Part shown: piece after piece, positions 19,894 through 30,511 of the stretch | Numbering within the stretch: position 1 is the first letter of the stretch | How the letters are laid out: each line of letters starts with the position of its first letter | Made by a program: the position numbers and the translations under genes | Source of the DNA: Bacteroides nordii WAL 11050 = JCM 12987 | Lineage (GTDB): Bacteria; Bacteroidota; Bacteroidia; Bacteroidales; Bacteroidaceae | Assembly (NCBI GenBank): GCA_000613465.1 | Contig: BAJA01000002.1 | Span: forward strand, 124,001 to 188,000 | Reading direction: 5' to 3' | Length of the DNA stretch: 64,000 nucleotides | Notes under the pieces: model-generated | What the model was told of the DNA's origin: nothing | Seen by the model: only the letters and a program-made list of their open reading frames with translations | The model's database searches: none

Positions 19894-21530
19894 ATGATTT
19901 CAGTAGACGGAGTTGCCGTAGAATTCGGCGGAACCACCTTATTTAGTGATATTTCTTTTGTAATTAACGAAAAAGACCGTATTGCCCTGATGGGTAAAAA
20001 CGGAGCAGGTAAAAGCACACTGCTTAAAATATTGGCAGGAGTCCGCCAACCGACCCGAGGGAATATTTCAGCTCCCAAAGAGTGTGTTATTGCTTATCTT
20101 CCACAGCATTTAATGACCGAAGACGGACGTACCGTATTTGAGGAAACAGCACAGGCGTTCGCTCATCTGCATGAAATGGAGGCCGAAATAGAACAATTAA
20201 ATAAAGAGCTGGAGACCCGCACTGATTACGAAAGCGACAGTTATATGGAACTGATTGAAAAGGTTTCATCACTGAGTGAAAAGTTCTATTCGATTGATGC
20301 AACCAACTATGAAGAGGATGTAGAAAAAGCATTATTAGGACTCGGTTTCGTGCGTGAGGACTTCCATCGGCAGACAAGTGACTTCAGCGGTGGCTGGCGT
20401 ATGCGCATCGAACTGGCAAAACTGTTACTGAAAAAGCCGGACGTATTGCTACTGGACGAGCCGACCAATCACCTGGATATTGAGTCTATACAATGGCTGG
20501 AAGACTTCCTCACCAACAATGGTAAAGCGGTAATCGTAATCAGCCATGACCGTAAATTCGTCGATAACATCACCACCCGTACCATCGAAGTGACAATGGG
20601 ACGCATCTATGACTATAAAGTTAACTATTCCCAATACCTGCAATTACGCGCAGAACGTCGTGTGCAGCAGCAAAAACAGTATGACGAACAACAGAAATTC
20701 ATTGCCGAAACCACCGAATTCATAGAACGGTTTAAAGGAACATACTCCAAAACCCTGCAAGTACAAAGCCGTGTGAAGATGCTCGAGAAATTGGTATTGC
20801 TGGAAGTGGACGAAGAAGATACATCGCTTTACGCCTGAAATTTCCACCTTCTCCCCGCTCGGGTAGTTATCCGGTAATTATGGACAATGTAGGTAAAACC
20901 TATGGCGAACATACAGTATTCAAAAATGCTTCACTTACTATAGAACGCGGAGATAAGGTAGCATTTGTCGGAAAAAACGGTGAAGGTAAATCCACATTAG
21001 TGAAATGTATCATGAAAGAAATCGAACATGAGGGTACATTGACTCTGGGACACAACGTACAGATAGGATACTTCGCACAGAACCAGGCCTCACTGTTAGA
21101 CGAGAACCTAACCGTATTCCAGACCATCGACGATGTGGCTAAAGGAGAAATCCGTAATAAGATACGCGACCTGTTAGGAGCTTTCATGTTTGGCGGACCG
21201 GAAGAGTCAATGAAGAAGGTGAAAGTACTATCGGGAGGCGAACGTACACGTTTAGCTATGATTAAGCTATTGCTCGAACCGGTAAACCTGCTGATTCTGG
21301 ATGAGCCTACCAATCATCTTGACCTCAAAACAAAGGATATCCTAAAACAGGCTCTGATTGATTTTGACGGTACGTTGATTGTCGTTTCACATGACCGTGA
21401 CTTCTTGGATGGACTGGTGACAAAAGTATACGAATTCGGCAACAAGAAAGTAAAAGAACACTTATGCGGCATCTACGAATTCCTGGAAAAGAAAAAGATG
21501 GACTCTCTGCAAGAATTAGAAAAAAAATAA
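19894..21530 (+). CDS. ABC-F family ATPase (one apparent frameshift)
   Basis: Soluble protein with two ATPase domains that acts on the ribosome; about 545 residues when repaired. Walker A motifs GKNGAGKST and GKNGEGKST, signatures FSGGWRMR and LSGGERTR, and Walker B LLLDEPTNHLD and LILDEPTNHLD are all present. Between them lies the coiled linker (YLQLRAERRVQQQKQYDEQ) typical of ABC-F factors; there are no membrane segments. The frame breaks near 20826 (ACATCGCT for ACATCGGCT); the added G restores TSALRLKFPPSPRSG leading into the second domain. Family members relieve stalled ribosomes or protect against antibiotics; which applies here cannot be told. Confidence 0.92.
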
Positions 21531-21573
21531 GTGCTTCCCGCACGGGGAAGTAGGCCAAGCGATGGGTATATTT

Positions 21574-21708
21574 TGAAACGCGGATTAACGCGAATTTGCG
21601 CAAATTAAAAGACTGTTATTCTATCTCGTCTTTCTTTGTGCAAATCCGCGTTAATCTGCGTTTTATTGAATAATAATACTCTGTGGAACTCTGTGAGCCT
21701 CTGTGGTG
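21574..21708. repeat. Dispersed palindromic repeat, ACAGAGTAACA family, copy C (partial)
   Basis: Contains the inner arms GAAACGCGGATTAACGCG and CGCGTTAATCTGCGTTTT and the right outer arm (ACTCTGTGGAACTCTGTGAG, then CTCTGTGGTG). The left outer arm is missing. It fills most of the 274-bp spacer after the ABC-F gene. Confidence 0.75.
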
Positions 21709-21750
21709 AAATCCCTCCAAATTATCTTTTTAATATTTTAAGTACTATAA

Positions 21751-21782
21751 TTTGCTATTCGATAAGGTAAATCCTATCTTTG
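21751..21782 (+). promoter_or_regulatory. Promoter of the metal-efflux operon
   Basis: TTTG at 21751-21754, 20-bp spacer, TATCTTTG at 21775-21782. The first coding sequence starts 22 bp downstream. A good match to the Bacteroides promoter consensus. Confidence 0.7.
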
Positions 21783-21804
21783 CCAACCGATTAAAGATTT
21801 AAAC

Positions 21805-22209
21805 TTGAAGAACAAAAGGTACATATTCTATATTCTATTTGTCATCAGCATCATTATGCTGGCAGTACCCCTTGTTCCCCATCATCACCATGCCAATGGG
21901 ATGATCTGCATGAAACATGATGTAACACCTGAAGAACAATGCCCTGTACACAATCACCACCGGGAAAATGACTCCTGCTGCAGTGACGAATGTCTGGCGC
22001 GTTTTTCATCTCCTGCACCCAGTGCGCAGGTAGAATTGGGACCACAACACATGTTTGTTGCTATCTTATTCACCGACTTTATAATTGAAAATCTACTCCG
22101 ACCTCAGGAAAAACAATTCACAAACGAATATGTCTACCGAGAGTCTTTACACGGCACGAATATCACTCGTGCCTTCGGACTTCGTGCCCCTCCCTCTACA
22201 TTCATCTAA
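21805..22209 (+). CDS. Small His/Cys-rich secreted or membrane protein
   Basis: 134 residues starting at a TTG (21805), the only start that keeps the hydrophobic signal (YIFYILFVISIIMLAVPLV). Just after it come HHHH, then Met/Cys/His-rich stretches (MICMKHD, CPVHNHHREND, CCSDEC), which look like soft-metal ligands. I do not recognise a named family with confidence; similar small proteins precede RND efflux genes in Bacteroidetes. First gene of the metal-efflux operon, so a periplasmic metal-binding or sensing role is a reasonable guess. Confidence 0.7.
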   Translation: MKNKRYIFYILFVISIIMLAVPLVPHHHHANGMICMKHDVTPEEQCPVHNHHRENDSCCSDECLARFSSPAPSAQVELGPQHMFVAILFTDFIIENLLRPQEKQFTNEYVYRESLHGTNITRAFGLRAPPSTFI

Positions 22210-22329
22210 CTAAACAATGTAGTTATTACATTGTTTGCAAGACAGTTGCGCCCGCGAATTTCTACTTTTGCAGGGTGAATTGTGACGAATTTACAAAACG
22301 AAATCATTAAGAATGTATATTATATAATC

Positions 22330-23562
22330 ATGAAGAAACTTATCTTTATGGGAGTTCTGGGATTGTTTATTCTGGGCTCCTGCAACAGCAAACCGGGGAA
22401 TAATCCCGAAGAACACAATCATGGTACCGAGGCTCATGACCATGACCACGAAGGACACGACCACGAAAATGAAGGACACAGTGCCACCAAAGAATGCGAA
22501 GGGCATAATCACGGTAGCGAAGCTTCCGAAAGCGAACATAGCGATGAAATTATTCTTCCCAAAGCTAAGGCAGAAGCTGCCGGCGTGAAGGTGAGTACCA
22601 TCGAACCGGGAACTTTTGAACAAGTGATAAAGACCAGCGGACAAGTACTTGCCGCACAGGGAGACGAAAGCGTAGCCGTAGCTACGGTAGCCGGTGTTGT
22701 CAGCTTTCATGGTAAAGTTACCGAGGGCATGAGTGTAGGGAAAGGCAGTACCCTGCTAACCATCTCATCCAGTAATATAGCAGATGGTGACCCGGTGCAA
22801 CGTGCCCGTATTGCCTATGAAATCTCAAAGAAAGAATACGAACGTATGAAAGCGTTGGTTAAAAACAAAATCGTATCCGACAAAGATTTCGCACAAGCCG
22901 AACAAAATTACGAGAATGCCCGTATCAGCTACGAAGCACTCGCCAAAGGAAATACCAAAGGCGGACAAGCCATATCTTCTCCTATCGGCGGATATGTGAA
23001 AAATATCTTAGTCAAAGAGGGAGATTATGTTACCATCGGACAACCGTTGGTCAGCGTAACACAAAACCGTCGTCTTTTCCTGCGCGCAGAAGTTTCAGAG
23101 AAATACTACCCATATCTGCGCACTATTGGTTCGGCTAACTTCAAAACGCCGTATGATAATAAGGTGTATGCACTGAAAGAATTAAGCGGACGCCTCCTTT
23201 CGTTTGGCAAGTCTGCCGGAGATAATTCATTCTATGTTCCGGTAACATTTGAGTTTGACAACAAAGGAGATATTATTCCCGGTTCGTTTGTAGAGGTATA
23301 TCTACTGTCAACCCCGATGGAAAATGTTATCTCGCTCCCTCGCACTGCACTGACAGAGGAGCAAGGATTATTCTTTGTCTATTTGCAACTGGATGAAGAA
23401 GGCTATAAAAAGCAGGAAGTGACGCTGGGTGCAGATAATGGGCAAAGCGTACAGATACTGACAGGTGTCAAAGCGGGCGATCCTGTTGTTGTCAACGGTG
23501 CCTACCAGGTGAAACTGGCTTCGGCAAGTAATGCGATACCGGCACATAGCCATGAACACTAA
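22330..23562 (+). CDS. RND efflux periplasmic adaptor with His-rich N terminus (CusB/CzcB-like)
   Basis: 410 residues from MKKLIFMGVLGLFILGSC, a lipoprotein signal; an ATG at 22282 would place 16 residues before it. Residues about 25-75 are a metal-binding-like His/Asp/Glu stretch (EAHDHDHEGHDHENEGH). The adaptor fold follows: lipoyl-like half GVVSFHGKVTEGMSVGKGS, helical hairpin, SSPIGGYVKNILVKEGDYVTIGQPL, and the barrel with PRTALTEEQGLFFVYL. It would connect the inner-membrane pump encoded next to the outer-membrane channel. A 140-bp palindromic repeat separates it from the pump gene. Confidence 0.9.
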   Translation: MKKLIFMGVLGLFILGSCNSKPGNNPEEHNHGTEAHDHDHEGHDHENEGHSATKECEGHNHGSEASESEHSDEIILPKAKAEAAGVKVSTIEPGTFEQVIKTSGQVLAAQGDESVAVATVAGVVSFHGKVTEGMSVGKGSTLLTISSSNIADGDPVQRARIAYEISKKEYERMKALVKNKIVSDKDFAQAEQNYENARISYEALAKGNTKGGQAISSPIGGYVKNILVKEGDYVTIGQPLVSVTQNRRLFLRAEVSEKYYPYLRTIGSANFKTPYDNKVYALKELSGRLLSFGKSAGDNSFYVPVTFEFDNKGDIIPGSFVEVYLLSTPMENVISLPRTALTEEQGLFFVYLQLDEEGYKKQEVTLGADNGQSVQILTGVKAGDPVVVNGAYQVKLASASNAIPAHSHEH

Positions 23563-23566
23563 AAAA

Positions 23567-23707
23567 GATTTACGATTGGACGATTTACAATTTACGATTG
23601 ATGAAAGAGATTGTAAATCAAAGTAATTTCAATCGTAAATCGTAAATTGTCCAATCGTAAATAATTGTAATTTCAATCGTAAATTGTAAATTGTCTAATT
23701 GTAAATC
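23567..23707. repeat. Palindromic element of GATTTACAATTTACGATTG words inside RND operon
   Basis: The word ATTTACGATTG/CAATCGTAAAT and variants (ATTTACAATTTACGATTG, AATCGTAAATTGTCCAATCG) occur many times in inverted arrangement around GATGAAAGAGATTG. It begins 5 bp after the adaptor stop and ends 5 bp before the pump ATG. A fragment of the same family lies at 59747-59820. Confidence 0.7.
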
Positions 23708-23712
23708 ATTTC

Positions 23713-26700
23713 ATGTTAAATAAAATTATACATTTCTCTCTTCAGAACCGCATCCTGGTACTCGTGGCCTCGGTGTTGTTGCTGATTGGCGGTACGTATA
23801 CCGCAATGCATACAGAAGTGGACGTATTCCCCGACCTCAATGCGCCAACAGTGGTCATCATGACTGAGGCCAATGGAATGGCAGCTGAAGAAGTGGAACA
23901 GCTCGTCACCTTTCCCGTAGAAACTTCTGTAAATGGTGCAACAGGCGTGCGCCGCGTACGCTCTTCTTCCACAAATGGATTTTCTGTAGTTTGGGTAGAA
24001 TTTGACTGGGGAACGGATATTTATCTGGCCCGGCAGATTGTAAGCGAAAAGCTCGCAGTAGTCAATGAATCATTGCCCGCCAATGTGGGCAAACCAACAC
24101 TGGGACCACAGTCTTCCATATTGGGTGAGATGCTGATTATCGGCCTTACGGCAGATTCAACATCTATGCTCGACCTGCGTACTATCGCCGACTGGACAAT
24201 TCGTCCGCGTCTGCTTTCAACAGGAGGTGTGGCACAAGTAGCCGTTTTGGGTGGCGACTTGAAAGAGTATCAAATACAACTCGACCCGGAACGGATGCGT
24301 CACTATGGGGTATCTATGGGTGAAGTAATGAACACCACCCGGGATATGAATCTCAACGCCAACGGTGGAGTACTTTATGAATATGGAAACGAATATATAG
24401 TACGCGGAGTACTCTCTACAGATAAGGCAGATCAGCTGGGAAAAGCCGTAGTAAAGAGTATCAATACCGTACCTGTACTATTGGAAGATATAGCAGACGT
24501 AGCCATCGGAGCAAAAGCTCCGAAGTTGGGTACGGCCTCGGAACGGGGAAAACCTGCTGTATTGCTGACAGTTACCAAACAACCTTCTACCAGTACACTG
24601 GAACTGACGGATAAACTGGAAGCTTCTTTAAAGGATTTACAGAAGAACCTCCCTGCGGATGTAAAGGTTTCTACCGATATCTTCCGCCAAAGCCGTTTTA
24701 TCGAAAGCTCCATCGGAAACGTGAAAAAGTCATTGTTGGAAGGGGGTATCTTCGTTGTGATCGTGCTCTTCCTGTTTCTGGCAAACGTACGAACCACAAT
24801 TATTTCACTGGTAACACTGCCCATTTCACTGATTGTTTCCATTCTCACCCTTCACTATATGGGGATGACTATCAACACAATGAGTCTTGGCGGTATGGCA
24901 ATTGCAATCGGTTCATTGGTGGACGATGCTATTGTAGATGTAGAAAACGTATATAAACGACTCCGTGAAAACCGGATGAAATCGGAGACTGAACGTCTCC
25001 CGGTACTCGACGTGGTATTCAATGCTTCCAAAGAGGTACGTATGCCTATTCTGAACTCTACACTGATCATTGTAGTGAGTTTCGTACCCCTCTTTTTCCT
25101 TACAGGTATGGAAGGACGTATGTTAGTACCGCTGGGCGTTGCTTTTATTGTGGCACTGTTCGCTTCTACAATAGTGGCTTTAACGGTTACTCCGGTACTA
25201 TGCTCTTACCTGTTAGGCAGAAACAAGAGTGACAAAATCCCCAAAGAAGCATTCGTAGCACGCTGGTTGAAAGGTGTTTATGAAAAAGCATTGAGATGGG
25301 TACTTAATCACAAACGAATCACGTTGGGAAGTACCATTGCTCTGTTTATTGTTGCTTTGGGATGTTTCTTCACGTTAGGACGCTCCTTCTTACCGCCTTT
25401 CAACGAAGGTTCATTTACCATCAATATATCTTCGCTGCCGGGTATCTCTCTGGAAGAGAGTAACAAAATGGGACACCGTGCGGAAATGTTGCTATTAACT
25501 ATTCCTGAGATACAGACCGTGGCCCGTAAAACAGGTCGTGCCGAACTGGATGAACATGCCCTAGGAGTGAATACCTCGGAGATAGAAGCACCATTTGAAC
25601 TGAAAGACCGTTCGCGCAGTGAGCTCATTGCAGATGTACGTGAGAAACTGGGTACAATCACCGGAGCAAATATCGAGATCGGCCAGCCTATCAGCCACCG
25701 TATCGACGCTATGCTATCCGGAACAAAAGCCAATATCGCTATTAAGCTTTTCGGAGATGACTTAAACAAAATGTTCTCTTTAGGTAATGAAATAAAAGGG
25801 GCTATTGAAGGTATTCCCGGTATTGCCGACCTGAATGTGGAACAACAGATTGAACGCCCACAGCTAAAAATCACTCCGAAACGTGAAATGCTTGCCAAAT
25901 ATGGTATCACCCTGCCGGAATTCTCGGAATATATCAATGTAGCATTGGCAGGTGAAGTCATTTCACAGGTTTACGAAAAAGGCAAGGCATTCGATCTCAT
26001 TGTTAAAGTGAAAGATAACTTCCGTGATGAAGCCGAGAAGATACGTAACCTGATGGTAGATACATCGGACGGAAAGAAGGTACCCCTAAGTTACGTAGCT
26101 GATGTTGTTTCGGCTATGGGTCCCAATACCATTAACCGTGAAAACGTGAAACGTAAGATTGTGATTTCTGCAAACGTAGCCGACCGCGACCTTCGCAGCG
26201 TAGTAAATGATATACAGAAAAAGATAGATACCTCCGTAAAGCTCCCGGAAGGGTACCATATTGAATATGGAGGGCAATTTGAAAGCGAACAGGCAGCAAG
26301 CCGCACGCTGGCCTTGACTTCCTTCATGAGTATCGTTATAATCTTCTTACTGCTGTACCATGAGTTCCGGAGTGTAAAAGAGTCCGGAGTGATTCTGCTG
26401 AACTTGCCGTTGGCGCTGATTGGTGGCGTATTTGCGCTACTCATCACCACAGGTGAAGTCAGTATCCCGGCCATCATCGGATTTATCTCTCTGTTTGGTA
26501 TCGCTACACGTAATGGTATGTTACTTATCAGCCATTACAATCACCTGCAACAGGAAGAGGGTATGGGAGTATACGATAGTGTAATTCATGGCTCACTGGA
26601 CCGGTTGAATCCTATCTTGATGACAGCACTTTCCAGTGCTCTGGCGCTGATACCACTGGCGCTGAGTGGCGATCTGCCGGGTAACGAGATACAAAGTCCA

Positions 26701-26859
26701 ATGGCAAAAGTAATCTTAGGAGGTCTTTTAACATCGACTTTCCTGAACGGATTTATCATTCCCATTGTTTACCTGATGATGCATCGCCGCTCCCCACAGA
26801 AGGAGGAGATACGCCAAACGACAGATGGTGGGAATATCTCTAATGAAAAGAATAAATAA
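23713..26859 (+). CDS. CzcA/CusA family heavy-metal RND efflux pump
   Basis: 1048 residues, the normal size of a heavy-metal RND permease, uninterrupted. N-terminal helix (FSLQNRILVLVASVLLLIGG), periplasmic loop with DVFPDLNAPTVVIMTEANGMAAEEVEQLVTFPVE, and twelve expected membrane helices. The fourth helix carries the proton-relay acids in IGSLVDDAIVDVENVY. The metal cannot be read reliably; the His-rich partners favour divalent or copper-type ions. Operon order is small His-rich protein, adaptor, pump, outer-membrane channel. Confidence 0.93.
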   Translation: MLNKIIHFSLQNRILVLVASVLLLIGGTYTAMHTEVDVFPDLNAPTVVIMTEANGMAAEEVEQLVTFPVETSVNGATGVRRVRSSSTNGFSVVWVEFDWGTDIYLARQIVSEKLAVVNESLPANVGKPTLGPQSSILGEMLIIGLTADSTSMLDLRTIADWTIRPRLLSTGGVAQVAVLGGDLKEYQIQLDPERMRHYGVSMGEVMNTTRDMNLNANGGVLYEYGNEYIVRGVLSTDKADQLGKAVVKSINTVPVLLEDIADVAIGAKAPKLGTASERGKPAVLLTVTKQPSTSTLELTDKLEASLKDLQKNLPADVKVSTDIFRQSRFIESSIGNVKKSLLEGGIFVVIVLFLFLANVRTTIISLVTLPISLIVSILTLHYMGMTINTMSLGGMAIAIGSLVDDAIVDVENVYKRLRENRMKSETERLPVLDVVFNASKEVRMPILNSTLIIVVSFVPLFFLTGMEGRMLVPLGVAFIVALFASTIVALTVTPVLCSYLLGRNKSDKIPKEAFVARWLKGVYEKALRWVLNHKRITLGSTIALFIVALGCFFTLGRSFLPPFNEGSFTINISSLPGISLEESNKMGHRAEMLLLTIPEIQTVARKTGRAELDEHALGVNTSEIEAPFELKDRSRSELIADVREKLGTITGANIEIGQPISHRIDAMLSGTKANIAIKLFGDDLNKMFSLGNEIKGAIEGIPGIADLNVEQQIERPQLKITPKREMLAKYGITLPEFSEYINVALAGEVISQVYEKGKAFDLIVKVKDNFRDEAEKIRNLMVDTSDGKKVPLSYVADVVSAMGPNTINRENVKRKIVISANVADRDLRSVVNDIQKKIDTSVKLPEGYHIEYGGQFESEQAASRTLALTSFMSIVIIFLLLYHEFRSVKESGVILLNLPLALIGGVFALLITTGEVSIPAIIGFISLFGIATRNGMLLISHYNHLQQEEGMGVYDSVIHGSLDRLNPILMTALSSALALIPLALSGDLPGNEIQSPMAKVILGGLLTSTFLNGFIIPIVYLMMHRRSPQKEEIRQTTDGGNISNEKNK

Positions 26860-26868
26860 TAGAATGAA

Positions 26869-28045
26869 ATGAAAAAAATAACGATATTTACTGCCACACT
26901 CCTTGCCATTGCAGGAGTGCAGGCACAAAGTAACATAGAACAGGTGCTTCGGAATATCGAAGCGAACAATAAGGAGTTGCAGGCAAACGCCCAGCTTATC
27001 TCTTCACAGAAACTGGAAGCAAAGACTGATAATAACCTTGCAGATCCCAGTCTCTCTTATGCACACCTTTGGGGCGCAAAAGACAAAAATGAGACAATCG
27101 GAGAGCTTGTTGTTTCTCAAAGCTTCGACTTTCCCAGCCTCTACGCCAGCCGTGCAAAACTGAATCGTCTGAAAACAAGCTCTTTCGACGGACAGGCAAG
27201 TATCTTCCGGCAAGGTATCCTGCTACAGGCCAAGGAAGTATGTCTGGACATTATCATGCTTCGCCAGCAAAAGCAGATCTTACAAGAACGTTTACGTAAT
27301 GCGGAAGAGCTTTCGGCAATGTACAAGAAACGCTTGCAAACAGCGATGCCAACATTATTGAAACGAACAAGATCAACCTGGAACTGCTAAACGTCAAAAC
27401 AGAGGCTTCGCTAAACGAAACAGCCTTGCGTAACAAGCTTCAGGAACTGAATACCCTGAATGGAAATATTCCTGTAGTATTTGAAGGGAATACATATCCG
27501 GCGGTTATCTTCCTTCGGACTATCAGATGCTTAAAGCGGAAGTACTCGCTGCAGATCCAACCCTGCAGACACTTGCCAGTGAGAGTGCAGCTGCCCGTAA
27601 GCAGATTGGTGTCAACAAACAAGGCTGGTTGCCGAAACTGGAGTTAGGATACCGCCGGAATACCGAATCGGGTACTCCTTTCAATGGTGTAGTGGTAGGT
27701 TTCTCTTTTCCGATCTTTGAAAACAAAAGTAAAGTAAAGATAGCGAAAGCACAAGCCATGAACACAGATTTCCTAAAGGAAAGCGCCATGCTACAGGCAG
27801 AATCACAAGTAGCACAACTTTATCAGGAGGCACAAACTTTGCGCAGTTCAATGGACGAGTACGAAAAAACCTTCCAGGCACAGCAAGACCTCGAAATGCT
27901 GAAACAAGCACTGACCGGTGGGCAGATCAGTATGATTGAGTACTTTGTAGAAGTTTCGGTAGTATACCAAAGCAAACAAAACTATCTGCAACTGGAAAAC
28001 CAATATCAGAAAGCGATGGCGAAGATATATAAGAATCAATTGTAG
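26869..28045 (+). CDS. TolC-family outer-membrane efflux protein (two apparent frameshifts)
   Basis: Outer-membrane channel of the RND system, about 392 residues when repaired. The signal peptide is MKKITIFTATLLAIAGVQAQ; helical repeats such as IEANNKELQANAQLISSQKLEAK and the inner-repeat GWLPKLELGYRRNTE are typical. The frame breaks near 27343 (ACAGCGATG for ACAGGCGATG, restoring RLQTGDANIIETNKINLELL) and near 27503 (CCGGCGGTTAT for CCGGCGGGTTAT, restoring YPAGYLPSDYQML). Both are losses of one G. It starts 9 bp after the pump gene stop. Confidence 0.88.
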
Positions 28046-28108
28046 AATCTATTCTACTTTGCCAGACATTGTTTGAAGATTTTTGTTGACGAAGATAGAA
28101 GAATACAT

Positions 28109-28116
28109 TATATTTG
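28109..28116 (+). promoter_or_regulatory. -7 box of the lipoprotein gene at 28139
   Basis: TATATTTG (TAnnTTTG), 22 bp before the ATG; GTTGAC at 28085-28090 is a possible -33 element 18 bp upstream. Confidence 0.5.
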
Positions 28117-28138
28117 CAGCAAACATAAAATACTGATT

Positions 28139-28953
28139 ATGATACCTAAACATTTCTATCAGACAGCTTTGTGCTGTATCCTTACTCTGCTGAGCGCATG
28201 TAAGGACGACAACAACAGTCCGCTCCGCTTTTATAACGACACATACGAAGTCCCTATGGGAGGTATACGCTACCTGGGGTTGGAAAGCGGAAACGGTGAT
28301 TACTCATTAGAAGTAAAAGATCAACGCCTTGTCAGTGCACAAGTGGAACAGGGATGGTCGACTCCGGGTGGCAGTGCTATCTACGTCCGGGGAATCCTTA
28401 CGGGAAAAACGACCTTGAAAGTCACAGACTATGCAACGCTGGAAAGTTGTCTTTTGACAATTAAAGTTGTGGATAATTACGAAACAATGCGGCTATCCCG
28501 TGGATATGGATCTTCACTGTCTGAGAATGGTACGGCAGAGATGCTGCCCGGTATTTCGGATATGTTTCTTATCAACAATCGTGCACGGGATGCATATTTC
28601 TTCAAACAGGGGCCTCAAACAGCCTTTTCATCCGGGTTGGTACTGGTAGCAAAAGGAAATTATGTACTCGAACCGGGAATGGACGACCAGGCCAATATGA
28701 CACTCACCTTTACAGAGAGTGTGGAGCACGCAGAAGCCTTGACCGGTTCACATAAGTTCATCCTTCACGCAATCCGTATATACTCCACCGGTTGGACAAG
28801 AACCTGAATCTGAACTGGGATACTCCCCCGACAGGAGATACACGGACATCGCCAGAGCCTCCTCCTTCTTACATTCTGGAAGAAGAAGGAACAGGAAGGC
28901 AGTTGGGCTTTTCATTCACCGGACTGGAAATGCCGGAAGGAATATTGCCTTAA
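28139..28953 (+). CDS. Lipoprotein of unknown function (one apparent frameshift)
   Basis: About 271 residues after repair. The start at 28139 gives MIPKHFYQTALCCILTLLSAC, a lipoprotein signal. The first part resembles a bacterial Ig-like (BIG2) repeat: YEVPMGGIRYLGLESGNGDYSLEV ... VRGILTGKTTLKVTDYATLESCLLTIKV. The frame breaks near 28770; adding one C (CACGCCAATCCG) continues HANPYILHRLDKNLNLNWDTPPTG and ends at the TAA 28951-28953, a sensible 39-bp gap before the convergent methyltransferase gene. No function is recognised. Confidence 0.7.
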
Positions 28954-28992
28954 CCGGAAAGAACACAGTCGGATCCGATGTCCGGTTCGTCA

Positions 28993-30506
28993 TCACAGGA
29001 TGCGTATCTCTTCGGGCAAATATCCGCTGCGAATACGCCACTCCTGCGGATAAAGGTTATTGGCACGATTGCTATATTCTTCACAAAACCGAGGGGAACC
29101 GATCTATAAGTAAGCAATACATAACCACGAGGGGCTGTCTCTGATAAAGAGATGGCCTCTTTGCGTAAATAAGCAATGGCTTGTTCGTAACTGATTTCTT
29201 CTGTAGAGAAAATACCCGGTTGCAATGCCCGGCTCATGGCAAGTGCATGATCGGGAATAAGATCTTTCCCTTTCACTTCCCCCACTGTGATACCCGCTTG
29301 TACTATGCGGAGAAACTGCTGCAAAGTGGCAAACTCACCGATGTATTCTTTAGGAAATGCAGTAATCGTGTTTCCATTTACTGACAGTTCATACGCTTCA
29401 GGAGCTGCAAGCCAGCTTTTTGCTGTCGCTAATTGTTCTTTCCCAATCGGTGCAGGAGCTGCTTTACCTCGCATAGCAGACACTTTTTTGCGGGTAGCCT
29501 TTCCATTTCCGGCTTCATAAGCAAATGACTCCGAACCTGCAGCACCGTACATTTCTTTCTCTCCTTCCGGTTTCCGAAGTGCGGCAAGAAAGAACCCCTC
29601 TCCTCTCGTTTTATGAGGCAAAAAACGATAGACCGGAAAGTTTGTCCCTGTTAGCAGGTTTCCTGTGATGTTCCATTCCGAAGAGATATCCAGCGGAAGT
29701 ACTTCTGCCCCAAACTCATCACAAATCCACCGTACATTTTCTTCGTCCTCCTTCGTGTTATAAGTACAAGTACTGTATATAAGTATACCACCCGGTTTAA
29801 GACATTGCCAGATATCAGCAATAATACGGCGTTGACGTTGCCAACATATTTCAACGTTATCCGAACTCCACTCTTCAATTGCGCGGGGATCTTTTCGGAA
29901 CATACCCTCACCGGAACAAGGTACATCGGTAAGTATTACATCAAAAAAACCTCCAAGACGTGAAAAATCTGCCGGATCATTGTTCGTCACTACAACCCCG
30001 GGATACCCCCACTTTGTCAGATTCTCTGCAAGTATCTGCGAACGATTGCGGATCACTTCATTTGCAACCAACAGACTTCCTGCCGGCAAAAGGCTACATG
30101 CATGGGTAGACTTTCCACCGGGAGCAGCGCAAAGATCAAGCATCACAACAGGCTCTTCGGATAGATACTGTTGCAGCACCTGACCAACAAACATAGACGA
30201 GGCTTCCTGCACATAATAACAACCGGCATGAAAAAGAGGATCAAAAGTAAACGTCAGACGCTGATCGAGATAATACCCCTCTTCGCACCAGGGAACTTGT
30301 TTTAGTTGAGAGTTGAAAATTAAAAGTTGAGAGTTGGCTACGCTATCAGCCTGCATAGTCACTGTCAATTGTCCACTGTCAATTGTCAACTTATTAAGGC
30401 GGATACTGACAGGAGGCTCTTGCTCCAGGGCGACAAATAACTTTTCATATTCTTCGTTGCCCAACAAGGCACGGGTATAGTCGGTAAAAGAGGCTGGCAA
30501 GTTCAT
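28993..30506 (-). CDS. rsmF: RsmF/NOL1-NOP2-sun family RNA m5C methyltransferase (one apparent frameshift)
   Basis: SAM-dependent cytosine-C5 rRNA methyltransferase, about 504 residues. SAM site DLCAAPGGKSTHACSLL; catalytic motifs TDVPCSGEGMFRKDP and IYSTCTYNTKEDEENV carry the two cysteines. The C-terminal PUA-like/RsmF domain follows. The frame breaks near 29072 (ATAGCAATC for ATAGGCAATC, restoring KNIGNRANNLYPQEWRIRSGYLPEE), with the repaired stop at 28993. Between SIRLNK and QVPWCEEGYYL the protein carries about 28 extra residues encoded by a palindromic repeat (30304-30391). The catalytic core is intact, so the insertion is probably tolerated. Confidence 0.88.
30304..30391. repeat. Palindromic element inserted in-frame in the rsmF coding region
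   Basis: Left arm: AGTTGAGAGTTGAAAATTAA and further AGTTGAGAG words. Core: CGCTATCAGCCTGCATAG, identical to the element at 57944-58043. Right arm: GTCAATTGTCCACTGTCAAT, ending TTGTCAAC. On the minus strand it is read through without a stop. Confidence 0.85.
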
Positions 30507-30511
30507 AGGAT

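Noticed and set aside
23567..23707. Repeated ATTTACGATTG words considered as a CRISPR array
   Set aside because: The repeats are short, overlapping and inverted, with no uniform spacers and no cas genes in the window.
25308..25961. 217-codon frame antisense to the RND pump gene
   Set aside because: Shadow of the conserved pump frame; composition is Ser/Arg-rich with no recognisable protein features.
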